Below are positions 52,777-61,771 of a DNA stretch of 64,000 nt, in pieces. The position numbers and the translations under genes are program-made. Position 1 is the first letter of the stretch. Each line of letters begins with the position of its first letter. The stretch covers positions 1 through 64,000 of the forward strand of contig JAITRC010000020.1 of assembly GCA_031288615.1 (NCBI GenBank), written 5' to 3'. The stretch comes from Tannerellaceae bacterium. GTDB taxonomy: Bacteria; Bacteroidota; Bacteroidia; Bacteroidales; Tannerellaceae. Below the pieces are notes generated by a model, which was given only the letters and a program-made list of their open reading frames with translations, was not told the origin of the DNA and ran no database searches.

Positions 52777-54098
52777 GTCTTACCTGTATCGACACAAGGG
52801 TTCGTACTTACATACACAAGCATGGACTGTTGAATGAAAGTGGCGATCCGGTAGTTGTTGGTCTAAGTGGAGGGGTTGATTCCGTAGGATTGTTGGCGAT
52901 ATTGATAAAGTTGGGTTATTCATGCGTGGCGGCGCATTGCAATTTCCGGCTAAGGGGAGAGGAATCGGAGAGAGATGAAGTTTTTGCCGAGCAGTTCGCG
53001 AAAGAAGTAAGTGTCCCTTTCAGGAAGCAATCGTTTGAGACGCTGGTTTATGCCAAAACGAAAAAACTTTCGATAGAAGTGGCGGCACGAGAACTTCGGT
53101 ATCGGTGGTTTGAGGAAATCCGTTGCGAAGTAGGAGGACAGGCAATAGCCATTGCACATCATCAAGACGACAGTGTAGAAACCTTTTTGTTAAACATAGT
53201 ACGGGGAAGCGGGATACGGGGGTTATGCGGAATACGTCCTAAAAATGGCTGGGTAATCCGACCTTTGCTTGGTCTGAATCGACAAACTATCTTGAAATGG
53301 GTGGAAGAACAGGGGCTGAACTACATGACCGATAGCTCCAATTTCTCAGACGTATATACGCGGAACTTTTTGAGATTACGTGTCATTCCTCTCTTGGAGA
53401 AAATCAATCCTTCGATCATTCAATCCGTCACACGTAGTGCGGCACACCTTTCTGACGCTTTACTTTTGTATGATCACGTTATTTCAACCGCCCGAAACGA
53501 AGTGATTGATACAAACGGTACGGATATAGAAACCCTACGATTCTCTATTAACGCTTTACTCCGTTTTCCGGCAGTAGAAACCGTTCTTTACGAATTGTTG
53601 AAACCCTACGGATTTACGCCGACTGTTTGCCAAGAAATATTCATGGCACTTTCGCATATATCAGGAAAAGTTTTCTTCTCGCCGGAATGGCGTTTGATAA
53701 AAGACAGGGAATACTTGATTGTCTCTCCCCGAAAACATCGCGAGGGGAAGCCTATTCTTTCCTATCGCATTCTTACCGTCCCGCCGTCCTCCAGCTTGTT
53801 TGTAACGACAGATAAGCGGACAGCTTGGTTCGATTACGACAGGCTGTCTTTCCCTCTTACATTGCGGCAATGGCAAAAAGGTGATTGGTTCATCCCCTTC
53901 GGAATGAAAGGGCGGAAAAAATTAAGCGATTACTTCTCTGATCATAAGTTCAGTCTTTTGCAGAAAGAACAAACCTACCTCCTGTGCAGTGGTGAAGATA
54001 TTCTCTGGATCGTCGGTGAAAGGGCAGACAATCGTTTTCGCGTCAACGATACGACACACCGTATGCTTGTGGTCAGTATGAAATCCTCCGAATCTTGA
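52773..54098 (+). CDS. tilS: tRNA(Ile)-lysidine synthetase
   Basis: A 441-residue enzyme that converts C34 of tRNA-Ile(CAU) to lysidine. It has the PP-loop VVGLSGGVDSVGLLAIL near residue 28, AHCNFRLRGEESERDE, AIAHHQDDSVETFLLNIVRG, RPLLGLNRQTI and YMTDSSNFSDVYTRNFLRLRV. The C-terminal TilS-specific domain contains QWQKGDWFIPFGMKGRKKLSDYF. The start is GTG at 52773 overlapping the zinc-ribbon stop (GTGA). The stop codon lies within an inverted repeat (54091-54114) before the metal-uptake cluster. Confidence 0.94.
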   Translation: MSLTCIDTRVRTYIHKHGLLNESGDPVVVGLSGGVDSVGLLAILIKLGYSCVAAHCNFRLRGEESERDEVFAEQFAKEVSVPFRKQSFETLVYAKTKKLSIEVAARELRYRWFEEIRCEVGGQAIAIAHHQDDSVETFLLNIVRGSGIRGLCGIRPKNGWVIRPLLGLNRQTILKWVEEQGLNYMTDSSNFSDVYTRNFLRLRVIPLLEKINPSIIQSVTRSAAHLSDALLLYDHVISTARNEVIDTNGTDIETLRFSINALLRFPAVETVLYELLKPYGFTPTVCQEIFMALSHISGKVFFSPEWRLIKDREYLIVSPRKHREGKPILSYRILTVPPSSSLFVTTDKRTAWFDYDRLSFPLTLRQWQKGDWFIPFGMKGRKKLSDYFSDHKFSLLQKEQTYLLCSGEDILWIVGERADNRFRVNDTTHRMLVVSMKSSES

Positions 54099-54128
54099 GT
54101 AATTTTTCAAGATTAGTTTGTACTTTTG
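54091..54128 (+). promoter_or_regulatory. Promoter of the metal-uptake cluster with an 8-bp inverted repeat
   Basis: AATCTTGA (54091-54098) and TCAAGATT (54107-54114) are perfect inverted copies 8 bases apart. The -7 element TACTTTTG is at 54121-54128, only four bases before the ATG at 54133. The palindrome therefore sits over the -33 region. It could be a repressor site or a weak tilS terminator. Confidence 0.45.
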
Positions 54129-54132
54129 CGCT

Positions 54133-54432
54133 ATGACATCTGTCTTTCGACATATTGTAGCCTTATTATTGCTGACGATTTTTGCGACGCCGTTCGTCGG
54201 AAAATCCTTGCATCTCCTCAGCAATGATAGTTGTCATGCCCATCACGTGCACTATTCGGGTGATGACGATTGCCCCGTCTGTCACTTCACCCTTTCATGG
54301 TTCACTGAAACGGAAGCAACAACCACAGACTTCCTTCCGTCGGTTTGTTCCTTCACACCGACGCTTCATTGTACGTCAATCCTTATCCGGCCTACTGCCG
54401 TTCGTTGTCTGCGCGGCCCACCGGTGATTTAG
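54133..54432 (+). CDS. Small His/Cys-rich exported protein before a TonB receptor
   Basis: A 99-residue protein. MTSVFRHIVALLLLTIFATP is a signal peptide or anchor. The mature N-terminus is HLLSNDSCHAHHVHYSGDDD followed by CPVCHFTLSW, a dense set of His, Asp and Cys residues suited to metal binding. It resembles the short CPxC proteins that precede metal-type TonB receptors, but no exact family was recognised. The TACTTTTG promoter four bases in front makes it the first, apparently leaderless, gene of the cluster with the TonB receptor and the DUF4625 lipoprotein. Confidence 0.7.
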   Translation: MTSVFRHIVALLLLTIFATPFVGKSLHLLSNDSCHAHHVHYSGDDDCPVCHFTLSWFTETEATTTDFLPSVCSFTPTLHCTSILIRPTAVRCLRGPPVI

Positions 54433-54486
54433 TTTTTTGGTTCCCACAAACATTTCCCTTTTCATGAACATCAGACAAGGAATAGT

Positions 54487-56673
54487 ATGCTTAAAGGAAG
54501 CAACTCTCCGGTGTGGTTGTTCCTTGTGTTTGTGTTTACCTGTCCCGTTGGGGCGCAGGAAGTTGATTCGGTAAAAACCGTTACCCTGTCCGACATAACG
54601 ATAAACGCTTCGTATGCGAAGAGTTTGTCCCGTTTGTCTGTGGTACCGATTGACGTTGCCGGAGAGGCTTTCTTGCGGGAGCATCCGGCGGGAAGTCTCA
54701 TGCAAACCTTGGAACATATACCGGGCGTTCAGTCGATAGATATAGGTGCAGGTTTTTCCAAACCTGTTATACGCGGCATGGGATTCAACAGAGTCTCTGT
54801 TGTGGACAACGGTGTTAAACAAGAAGGCCAGCAATGGGGCATAGACCACCCGTTGGAAACAGACGCCTTCAATGTGGAGAGGGTGGTTTTGCGCAAAGGC
54901 CCTTCTTCCCTGCTTTATGGAAGCGACGCCATTGGTGGTGTGGTTGAATTGAGCCGTCTCCCGCCTCCTTCGGAAGGTATACGTGGAGAAGCTGTGCTAT
55001 CAGCCAAATCGGTGAATGATCTTCTGGGCGGTTCTTTCATGCTCGGTATCCGCAAAAAGGATTGGTACGTCAAAGGGCGCTTTTCATCGCAATATTTTGG
55101 TGATTACCGGATCCCCACAGATACTGTCATCTACCTCACCCGAAAGATGCCCGTTGTCAACCGACGATTGAAGAATACAGCCGGAAAAGAGTTGGCCGCC
55201 TCATTGCTGGTCTCCCAGCGTACCGGTGATTATTCGGCTGATTACTTCTTGACATCGGTACAACAATCGGCCGGTTTCTTTCCCGGGGCACACGGTATAC
55301 CTGACCTCTCCCGCCTCATTGATGACAGGGACAGCCGTGATGTTGATCTCCCCCGTAATACCGTGCTGCATCTCCGCGCCTCTTCTCACCAGGCTTATAC
55401 CATTAACTCGGTTACTTCCATCGACTGGGATGCCGGCTTTCAATGGAATCACCGCCAAGAGTACAGTGCTTTTCATACCCATTACGGTACACAACCTCCG
55501 CCTGCCGTCGACCCCAATAAAGAACTGGACTTCCGCCTGGCCACCTTTACCTCTACCTTCCGCTTGTACGTTGCACGAATTAACAGATTTGTTAAGGAAA
55601 GTGAATTGCCTCGTTGGAAACATACGGCTGGATGGGACTTGCAGTATCAGGATAACACCATTTCGGGTTATTCCTTCCTTTTGCCTGCTTTCCGTCGGTT
55701 GACATCAGGGTTACTCTGGCTCACCGATTTCCGTCCTTCGGATTACCTAACCCTTTCGGGAGGACTTCGTTATGATATAGGACGTTTGCAAACTGAAGGA
55801 TTTGCCGATCCCCACCTCCCCGCTTACCTTATCTCATGGGGATTATCCCAAGAAGCCATAGAGCCTTTCCGGTTTCGCAGTTACCCTGTACGGCATATTT
55901 CGGGAAACTTATCCGGCTCCATTGGACTGTCGGTACGGTTTTCTGACAAACACCTTGTCAAGTTCAACCTTGGCAATAGCTTCCGGCTCCCTACGCCTAA
56001 TGAGTTGGCTTCAAACGGTGTCCATCACGGGGCTTTTCGCCATGAACAGGGCGACCCTTCCCTTGACCCCGAACGGGGCTACCAAGCCGACCTTGCTTAT
56101 TCCTTCGAAAAGGGAAATGTTTTTACACTGACCGTCTCTTCCTTTGCCGCTTTCTTTTCCAATTACATTTACCTGCGGCCTATCGGAGAATGGTCTCCCT
56201 TGCCTCACGCCGGGCAGATTTATCGCTACACCGGCGCTCGTTCCTTCTTCTCCGGCGCCGAACTGTCGGCGGAAGTATTCTTACCCGGAGGCTTGGGATA
56301 TACTTTAGATGGGGATTACGTCTACAGCTACAACTGTGACGACCGGATTCCTATCGCCTTCACCCCTCCTGCTTCGTTGCGGCAGACTCTCCGATGGAAA
56401 ATTAACCCCTTCACCTTCCTCTTGCAGTGGCAGTCTGTCGCCACACAGAGACGCGTTTCCCGCAACGAAGATCCCACTTATGGCGCACAACTCTTCCATG
56501 CCACCCTAATGCTAACCCTGGCCGGCGGTATTACGCTGACTTTAGCGGCACGCAACCTGACAGACCTCCGGTGGTTCAACCACCTCAGTTTCTACCGACG
56601 GATAGAGATACCCGAACCGGGTAGAAACATGCAGTTTCTTATTCGTATACCTTTTACATTAAAACAAACATGA
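54487..56673 (+). CDS. TonB-dependent receptor, ZnuD-like (probable metal uptake)
   Basis: A 728-residue outer-membrane receptor. After the signal peptide (VWLFLVFVFTCPVGAQ), a plug domain has TLSDITINASYAKSLSRLSV (TonB-box region), LMQTLEHIPGVQSIDIGAG, PVIRGMGFNRVSVVDNGVKQ and RKGPSSLLYGSDAIGGVVE. Near the barrel end, NGVHHGAFRHEQGDPSLDPE matches the ELASNG-H...GDP signature of ZnuD-type zinc receptors. Flanking genes encode His-rich proteins, which supports zinc or another transition metal. Residues about 363-374 are encoded by a copy of the dispersed 35-bp repeat. It overlaps the DUF4625 gene by 4 bases. Confidence 0.9.
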   Translation: MLKGSNSPVWLFLVFVFTCPVGAQEVDSVKTVTLSDITINASYAKSLSRLSVVPIDVAGEAFLREHPAGSLMQTLEHIPGVQSIDIGAGFSKPVIRGMGFNRVSVVDNGVKQEGQQWGIDHPLETDAFNVERVVLRKGPSSLLYGSDAIGGVVELSRLPPPSEGIRGEAVLSAKSVNDLLGGSFMLGIRKKDWYVKGRFSSQYFGDYRIPTDTVIYLTRKMPVVNRRLKNTAGKELAASLLVSQRTGDYSADYFLTSVQQSAGFFPGAHGIPDLSRLIDDRDSRDVDLPRNTVLHLRASSHQAYTINSVTSIDWDAGFQWNHRQEYSAFHTHYGTQPPPAVDPNKELDFRLATFTSTFRLYVARINRFVKESELPRWKHTAGWDLQYQDNTISGYSFLLPAFRRLTSGLLWLTDFRPSDYLTLSGGLRYDIGRLQTEGFADPHLPAYLISWGLSQEAIEPFRFRSYPVRHISGNLSGSIGLSVRFSDKHLVKFNLGNSFRLPTPNELASNGVHHGAFRHEQGDPSLDPERGYQADLAYSFEKGNVFTLTVSSFAAFFSNYIYLRPIGEWSPLPHAGQIYRYTGARSFFSGAELSAEVFLPGGLGYTLDGDYVYSYNCDDRIPIAFTPPASLRQTLRWKINPFTFLLQWQSVATQRRVSRNEDPTYGAQLFHATLMLTLAGGITLTLAARNLTDLRWFNHLSFYRRIEIPEPGRNMQFLIRIPFTLKQT
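55571..55605 (+). repeat. Dispersed 35-bp repeat, copy C (inside TonB receptor gene)
   Basis: The sequence starts TTGCACGAATTAACAGATTT and continues GTTAAGGAAAGTGAA, matching copies A and B over most positions. It is in frame within the barrel region, giving VARINRFVKESEL. Confidence 0.5.
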
Positions 56674-57152
56674 AAGTACAAATAATTTCCCTTGCTCTTG
56701 CTACGCTTGCTTTCGGCTTTTTCAACGCCTGTGAACAAGGCGATACTCAAAAGCCTATCATTGACCTCGTCGAACCCGAAGAAGGTGACCTTCTGGCCAT
56801 CGGGCACGAACACGGCGTCCACCTTGAGATGAAACTCTCGGACAACGACGCCCTTAACTCGTACCGCGTGCAGATACATAACGCTTTTGACGGGCATCCC
56901 CATCAGGAAACTCGTTCCGATGATCCTGAACCGTTCTTCTACGATTCCGTGTTCACGGATATTCAAGGTAAGCGTAACACCCACATTCACCATCACGCCA
57001 TCGTAATCCCTGAAGGAGTGGCAGAAGGCAATTATCATCTGGAGGTCCGTTGCCTTGATGTTTCGGGGAACGAAGCTTATGCGTTTCGTAACGTTCGGCT
57101 TGGTCACGAAGAGGATGATGATCACCACGATGAGGACGAGCACGAAGATTGA
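56670..57152 (+). CDS. DUF4625 His-rich lipoprotein
   Basis: A 160-residue putative lipoprotein (signal SLALATLAFGFFNAC, Cys near residue 21). The Ig-like DUF4625 domain contains IGHEHGVHLEMKLSDNDALN, NAFDGHPHQE and NTHIHHHAIVIPEG. It ends in LGHEEDDDHHDEDEHED. The many His, Asp and Glu residues suggest binding of zinc or a similar metal at the outer membrane. It overlaps the TonB receptor gene by 4 bases, so the two are translated together, probably passing metal to the receptor. Confidence 0.82.
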   Translation: MKVQIISLALATLAFGFFNACEQGDTQKPIIDLVEPEEGDLLAIGHEHGVHLEMKLSDNDALNSYRVQIHNAFDGHPHQETRSDDPEPFFYDSVFTDIQGKRNTHIHHHAIVIPEGVAEGNYHLEVRCLDVSGNEAYAFRNVRLGHEEDDDHHDEDEHED

Positions 57153-57184
57153 CTGAACTGACACAAATGGCGGTTACTATGTCT

Positions 57185-57200
57185 TGGCACATCCTTTGCA
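57185..57200 (+). promoter_or_regulatory. Sigma-54-type promoter before htpG
   Basis: TGGCAC-ATCCT-TTGCA is a perfect match to the -24/-12 consensus TGGCAC-N5-TTGC. It sits 47 bases before the htpG ATG. A TAnnTTTG element is not present here. No enhancer-binding activator gene is adjacent. Confidence 0.55.
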
Positions 57201-57246
57201 AAGGAGGAAGTATGGTAGATTTATATCCAATTTTAATGTAATCAGT

Positions 57247-59274
57247 ATGAGCAAGCAAGGTAATATTGGCGTAACCAGTGAAAACATTTTCCCTATTATC
57301 AAGAAATTCCTTTACAGTGACCACGAAATTTTCTTACGTGAGCTTGTTTCTAACGCTGTGGATGCAACGCAGAAATTGAAAACTCTCACCTCTGTGGGTG
57401 AATTCAAGGGAGAGTTAGGCGAGCTTGACATCAGGATCACTATTAAGGATGATACTCTCATTATCTCAGACAGAGGCATCGGTATGACCACTGAGGAGAT
57501 TGAAAAGTATATCAACCAAATTGCCTTCTCCGGCGCAGAGGAATTTGTACAAAAATACAAGAATGATGCCGCCTCTATCATCGGGCATTTCGGACTTGGT
57601 TTTTATTCTTCCTTCATGGTCTCCAAAAAAGTGGAGATAGTGACCAAATCGTTCAAAGAAGACGCCAAGGCTGTCAAGTGGAGTTGCGATGGTAGTCCCG
57701 AATACGAGTTAAGTGATGTTGAAAAAGAGGACAGGGGAACCGACATCATCCTGCACATTGACGATGAAAACAAAGACTTTCTTGAAAAGTCCCGTATTGA
57801 AGGGTTACTCCGTAAATATTGCCGTTTCCTTCCTATCCCCATTGTCTTCGGGAAAAAACAGGAATGGAAAGAGGGTAAGTACATAGATACGACGGAAGAC
57901 AACATCATCAATCAAACTACCCCTGCATGGGTACGTAAACCGTCGGAACTGACCCCTGAAGATTATACCTCTTTCTATCACGACCTCTATCCAATGTCTG
58001 AAGAACCTCTTTTCCACATTCACCTGAACGTGGACTATCCCTTCAACTTGACAGGTATTCTTTACTTTCCCCGTATCAAAAACAACATTGAGTTACACAA
58101 GAATAAAATACAACTCTATTGTAATCAGGTGTACGTCACCGACTCAGTGGAAGGTATCGTCCCCGAGTTCCTCACCCTGCTGCACGGTGTACTTGATTCG
58201 CCGGATATTCCGCTGAATGTCTCCCGTTCCTACCTACAAAGTGATAGTAACGTTAAAAAGATCTCCTCCCATATCACCAAAAAAGTGGCCGATCGACTTG
58301 AAGAAATCTTCAAGAATGACCGTTCACAATTCGAGGAGAAGTGGGATAGTCTGAAGCTCTTTATACAATACGGTATCCTGACGGATGAAAAGTTCCATGA
58401 TCGTGCCGAAAAATTTGTGCTTCTCAAAGATGTGGACGGGAAGTACTTTACCCTTGAAGAATATCAAACACTCATCAAGGAGGAACAGACAGACAAAGAT
58501 GGTACGCTTGTTTACCTCTACACCGACAACGTAGAAGAGCGGTATGCCTATACTCAAGCCGCCAAGGACAAGGGTTATAACGTTCTCCTTTTTGATGGAC
58601 AGCTTGACTTGCATTTCGCCGGTAAGCTGGAGGAAAAGGGAAGCAAAATGCGTTTCGTGCGTGTAGACAGTGACACCCCTGCCAACCTTATTCGTAAGGA
58701 AGATCACAAAAATTCCGTCTCTTTATCGGATGAACAACAGACTACCCTGCAAGAAGTCTTTAAAAGTCAGTTACCCAAAACAGAAAAAACGGACTTTTAT
58801 GTAACACTTGAAGCACTTGGAGCTTCCGCTCAGCCCATCATCTTGACTCAGAGTGAGTACATGCGGCGGATGCGGGAGATGGCGACACTTCAATCCGGCA
58901 TGTCTTTCTACGGTGAGCTTCCCGACCAATACTCCGTCGTCCTCAATGCCGACCACCCGCTCATTCAAAAGGTCCTTTCCGAGACAACAACCGCTTGTGC
59001 CGACCAACTTTCTCCCATCTTAGCAGATCTCAAAGGCTGGGAAGCCCGAAAAACGTCTCTCCTTGACAAGAAAGAAGAAAATAAAGAAGACCTCGAAACT
59101 ACCGAAAAGAAAATCGAAGAACTTGCTGCTCAACGTAACGCAATGCTCGCCGAAGAAGCAACTCACAATAAACTCGTGGGTGAGTTGATAGACCTTGCCT
59201 TGTTAAGTAATGGGATGCTTAAAGGCGAAGCACTCAGCCGCTTTATCGGTAGGAGTCTCCAGATGATAGGCTGA
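57247..59274 (+). CDS. htpG: Chaperone HtpG (Hsp90)
   Basis: A 675-residue cytosolic Hsp90. The N-terminal GHKL ATPase has FLRELVSNAVDATQKL, DRGIGMTTEEIEKYINQIAF and GHFGLGFYSSFMVSKKVEI. The middle domain has PLFHIHLNVDYPFNLTGILY and DSPDIPLNVSRSYLQSD, and the C-terminal dimerisation domain follows. It is somewhat longer than E. coli HtpG. The start at 57247 (MSKQGNIGVTSENI) is standard; the extra upstream codons overlap the sigma-54-like promoter. It refolds or holds client proteins under stress. Confidence 0.97.
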   Translation: MSKQGNIGVTSENIFPIIKKFLYSDHEIFLRELVSNAVDATQKLKTLTSVGEFKGELGELDIRITIKDDTLIISDRGIGMTTEEIEKYINQIAFSGAEEFVQKYKNDAASIIGHFGLGFYSSFMVSKKVEIVTKSFKEDAKAVKWSCDGSPEYELSDVEKEDRGTDIILHIDDENKDFLEKSRIEGLLRKYCRFLPIPIVFGKKQEWKEGKYIDTTEDNIINQTTPAWVRKPSELTPEDYTSFYHDLYPMSEEPLFHIHLNVDYPFNLTGILYFPRIKNNIELHKNKIQLYCNQVYVTDSVEGIVPEFLTLLHGVLDSPDIPLNVSRSYLQSDSNVKKISSHITKKVADRLEEIFKNDRSQFEEKWDSLKLFIQYGILTDEKFHDRAEKFVLLKDVDGKYFTLEEYQTLIKEEQTDKDGTLVYLYTDNVEERYAYTQAAKDKGYNVLLFDGQLDLHFAGKLEEKGSKMRFVRVDSDTPANLIRKEDHKNSVSLSDEQQTTLQEVFKSQLPKTEKTDFYVTLEALGASAQPIILTQSEYMRRMREMATLQSGMSFYGELPDQYSVVLNADHPLIQKVLSETTTACADQLSPILADLKGWEARKTSLLDKKEENKEDLETTEKKIEELAAQRNAMLAEEATHNKLVGELIDLALLSNGMLKGEALSRFIGRSLQMIG

Positions 59275-59311
59275 ATCTTTTTACCTTCGCGGCTCAACAA
59301 AGACAAGGGCA

Positions 59312-60268
59312 ATGGGATTGTTTGGACTGTTCAACCGCGAAGAGAAGGAAACCCTTGCAAAAAGTTTATCAAAGACTAAGGAAGGTGTCCTTGGTAAACT
59401 TGCGCGTGTGGTGGCCGGAAAAAGTAAAGTGGATGCCGGAATACTGGATGAGCTTGAGGAAGTATTAATCACTTCTGATGTAGGTGTCGAAACAACGCTG
59501 AAAATCATCCACCGTATTGAAAAACGTGTAGCCAGAGACAAGTATATTCACGCAAACGAACTTAATACCATACTCCGTGAGGAGATTGCCGCCTTGCTGA
59601 CTGAGAACCGTAGCGGGGAGGTCTCAGGTTTTATCCTTCCCGAAGGGAGTCGTCCATACGTTATATTGGTAGTCGGTGTCAACGGTGTCGGGAAAACGAC
59701 AACCATCGGTAAGCTCGCCCGTCAGTACGGTAAAGCCGGCTATAAAGTGTTCTTAGGCGCTGCCGACACCTTCCGCGCTGCGGCGATTGAGCAGTTGACA
59801 ATCTGGAGCGAGCGGACAAACACCTCTATCGTGAAGCAGCAAATGGGATCTGATCCTGCCGCCGTCGCTTTTGATACGTTGACCTCCGCCAAAGCAAATA
59901 CCGCTGACCTTGTTATCATTGACACTGCCGGACGTCTTCATAATAAGATCAATCTCATGAACGAACTGGCCAAGATCAAGAACGTCATGAAAAAGGTTAT
60001 ACCCGACGCTCCGCATGAAGTACTCCTAATACTTGATGGATCAACGGGGCAGAATGCCTTCGAGCAAGCAAAACAATTCACGGCGGCTACTGAAGTCACC
60101 GCCCTTGCTATCACCAAACTGGACGGAACGGCAAAGGGGGGTGTGGTGGTCGGAATATCCGAACAGTTCCACATCCCTATAAAATACATTGGGATTGGTG
60201 AAGGAATTGACGACCTTCAGATGTTCAATCGGCAAGCATTCGTGGACTCCCTTTTTGAAGAAAAGTAA
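59312..60268 (+). CDS. ftsY: Signal recognition particle receptor FtsY
   Basis: A 318-residue SRP-family GTPase. There is a short amphipathic N-terminus (MGLFGLFNREEKETLAKSLS), a helical N domain, G1 GVNGVGKTTTIGKLA near residue 128, AADTFRAAAIEQL, G3 DTAGRLHNKINLM, G4 TKLDGTAKGG and the closing YIGIGEGIDDLQMFN. It docks SRP-ribosome complexes to the membrane. The near-consensus promoter TACCTTCG is at 59282-59289. It lacks the long acidic A domain of E. coli FtsY, which is usual for Bacteroidetes. Confidence 0.97.
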   Translation: MGLFGLFNREEKETLAKSLSKTKEGVLGKLARVVAGKSKVDAGILDELEEVLITSDVGVETTLKIIHRIEKRVARDKYIHANELNTILREEIAALLTENRSGEVSGFILPEGSRPYVILVVGVNGVGKTTTIGKLARQYGKAGYKVFLGAADTFRAAAIEQLTIWSERTNTSIVKQQMGSDPAAVAFDTLTSAKANTADLVIIDTAGRLHNKINLMNELAKIKNVMKKVIPDAPHEVLLILDGSTGQNAFEQAKQFTAATEVTALAITKLDGTAKGGVVVGISEQFHIPIKYIGIGEGIDDLQMFNRQAFVDSLFEEK

Positions 60269-61249
60269 TCACTGTTTGTCAATAAGAATCCAAGCGTCTT
60301 TGTGCCGCTCATTGCGACGGATCCGCGCAAGGGCGGCTTTGGCGTCGGTGCGTGTGGTATAATTCCCTTCATAGACACGGTATCTCCCGTCACGGTGGAG
60401 GATACCGGCATTAGCTGTTTTCCCGCCTGATCTTCTTTTGTAAGCCTTCAACGCTGACAATGCCTTCTTTTCACCAGGGAAGCTGCCAATCACTACGTAA
60501 TATTTCCCCTTCTTTACTTCACTCGTTACCTCCTTCTTTACTTTTGCTTCCAGTGCTTCCAGTTCTGCTTTCTTGTCTGCAGAGATTACTTCTTTCTTTG
60601 CTTCCCTAAGAGCGGGAACTTCCTCAAGAATAGGGAGTTCCTCTGAGACGGCGGGAATGGCCGTTCCTTCTTGTTGCTTTTCAAAAAGAGCATTCTCTGG
60701 AAAAGTAGTATACCATATCAAGCCGATAACTGTCGCCGCCACTGCAATAGCGTACCCCCACCACTTGTTTTTTTTGACGTGGACAGCCTCTTTTTTTTGT
60801 GGAGAATGCACTTCCTGACTATCCTCCGGTGGTAACACCGGAATAGAAAAGGACGGCAAGCCGTAAACATCTGTCCCGGACGTCTCCTCACTCCCCGCCG
60901 TAAAGATCAACTTCCCTTCTTCTCCACGCGCAAGCGTACCAATAGTCCCAAGTGAAACCTTGCCATGCTGATCCAATGTGGCGGTAAGTTCAGCCACATC
61001 TTCCTCCACCATCACTTGCGCTTCTTCAAACACCTTACCGTAAATTCTTGCGTACGACGCAACCAGCAACCCATCGGTATGCGTTAATTCATGGTTAAAA
61101 ACAATCTCTTTACGCATCGGCGAGAAAGAATGCTCCTCTTTGTTGTAAACCGACGGCAGTGTACGCATCACAAAACCCCCGATACCGGGAATGACGACGC
61201 AGTCATGTTCTGCCAAGAGAAACTCTAAATGATTTGTAAGCCTGACCAT
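60269..61249 (-). CDS. CCDC81-like HU domain protein with SPOR domain
   Basis: A 326-residue protein. The N-terminal HU-like domain (LEFLLAEHDCVVIPGIGGFV, residues 1-125) is of the prokaryotic CCDC81 type. A membrane helix near residues 160-180 (GYAIAVAATVIGLIWYTTF) is followed by a Glu/Lys coiled stretch. The C-terminal SPOR domain has KYYVVIGSFPGEKKALSAL and YRVYEGNYTTRTDAKAALA and binds denuded peptidoglycan at division sites. The start at 61249 matches the family N-terminus. It is convergent with ftsY with no gap. A role in envelope or division is inferred from the domains. Confidence 0.9.
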   Translation of the reverse strand: MVRLTNHLEFLLAEHDCVVIPGIGGFVMRTLPSVYNKEEHSFSPMRKEIVFNHELTHTDGLLVASYARIYGKVFEEAQVMVEEDVAELTATLDQHGKVSLGTIGTLARGEEGKLIFTAGSEETSGTDVYGLPSFSIPVLPPEDSQEVHSPQKKEAVHVKKNKWWGYAIAVAATVIGLIWYTTFPENALFEKQQEGTAIPAVSEELPILEEVPALREAKKEVISADKKAELEALEAKVKKEVTSEVKKGKYYVVIGSFPGEKKALSALKAYKRRSGGKTANAGILHRDGRYRVYEGNYTTRTDAKAALARIRRNERHKDAWILIDKQ

Positions 61250-61357
61250 CCTTTTATCTTCTTTTTTAGGTGATGTAATTGTCTCCAAACGGGCACGAAA
61301 ATACACAATATCTGACTATCTTCGCCGCGTGGTCGAAAGTTAAGGTTCGGGTGAGCG

Positions 61358-61750
61358 ATGGCGACAATTTTTAGTCGGATAATGACGGGGGAAATACCTT
61401 GTCACAAGGTGGCCGAAGATGGGGAGTTTTTTGCCTTCCTTGACATAAATCCTCTCGCCGTAGGGCATACGTTGATAGTGCCTCGTGAAGAGGTTGACTA
61501 CTTTTTCGATATAAGTGATGAGAAAATGGGGCGTATGATGGCTTTCGCCAAAAAAGTTTCAATAGCCTTGTCTCATACTATTCCCTGCCGTAAAGTCGGA
61601 TTGTCGGTCATTGGGCTTGAAGTTCCGCACGCGCATATTCACCTCGTCCCTCTCAACAAAGAAGAAGATATCCACTTCGGCAAACACAAAGGTAGTCCCT
61701 CTTCTGAAGAATTAGCGGCTCTTGCAGCGAAGATTCGGGAAAACTTCTAA
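61358..61750 (+). CDS. HIT family hydrolase
   Basis: A 130-residue Hint-branch histidine-triad protein. IFSRIMTGEIPCHKVAEDGE and FLDINPLAVGHTLIVPREEV are typical, and the catalytic triad is HAHIHLVP (His near residues 94, 96, 98). It hydrolyses AMP-linked substrates such as aminoacyl-AMP by-products. TATCTTCG at 61317-61324 is a near-consensus promoter. The V-ATPase operon begins 21 bases after its stop, so read-through is possible though functionally unrelated. Confidence 0.93.
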   Translation: MATIFSRIMTGEIPCHKVAEDGEFFAFLDINPLAVGHTLIVPREEVDYFFDISDEKMGRMMAFAKKVSIALSHTIPCRKVGLSVIGLEVPHAHIHLVPLNKEEDIHFGKHKGSPSSEELAALAAKIRENF

Positions 61751-61771
61751 GGAAATCAAACTCTCGTAAAT

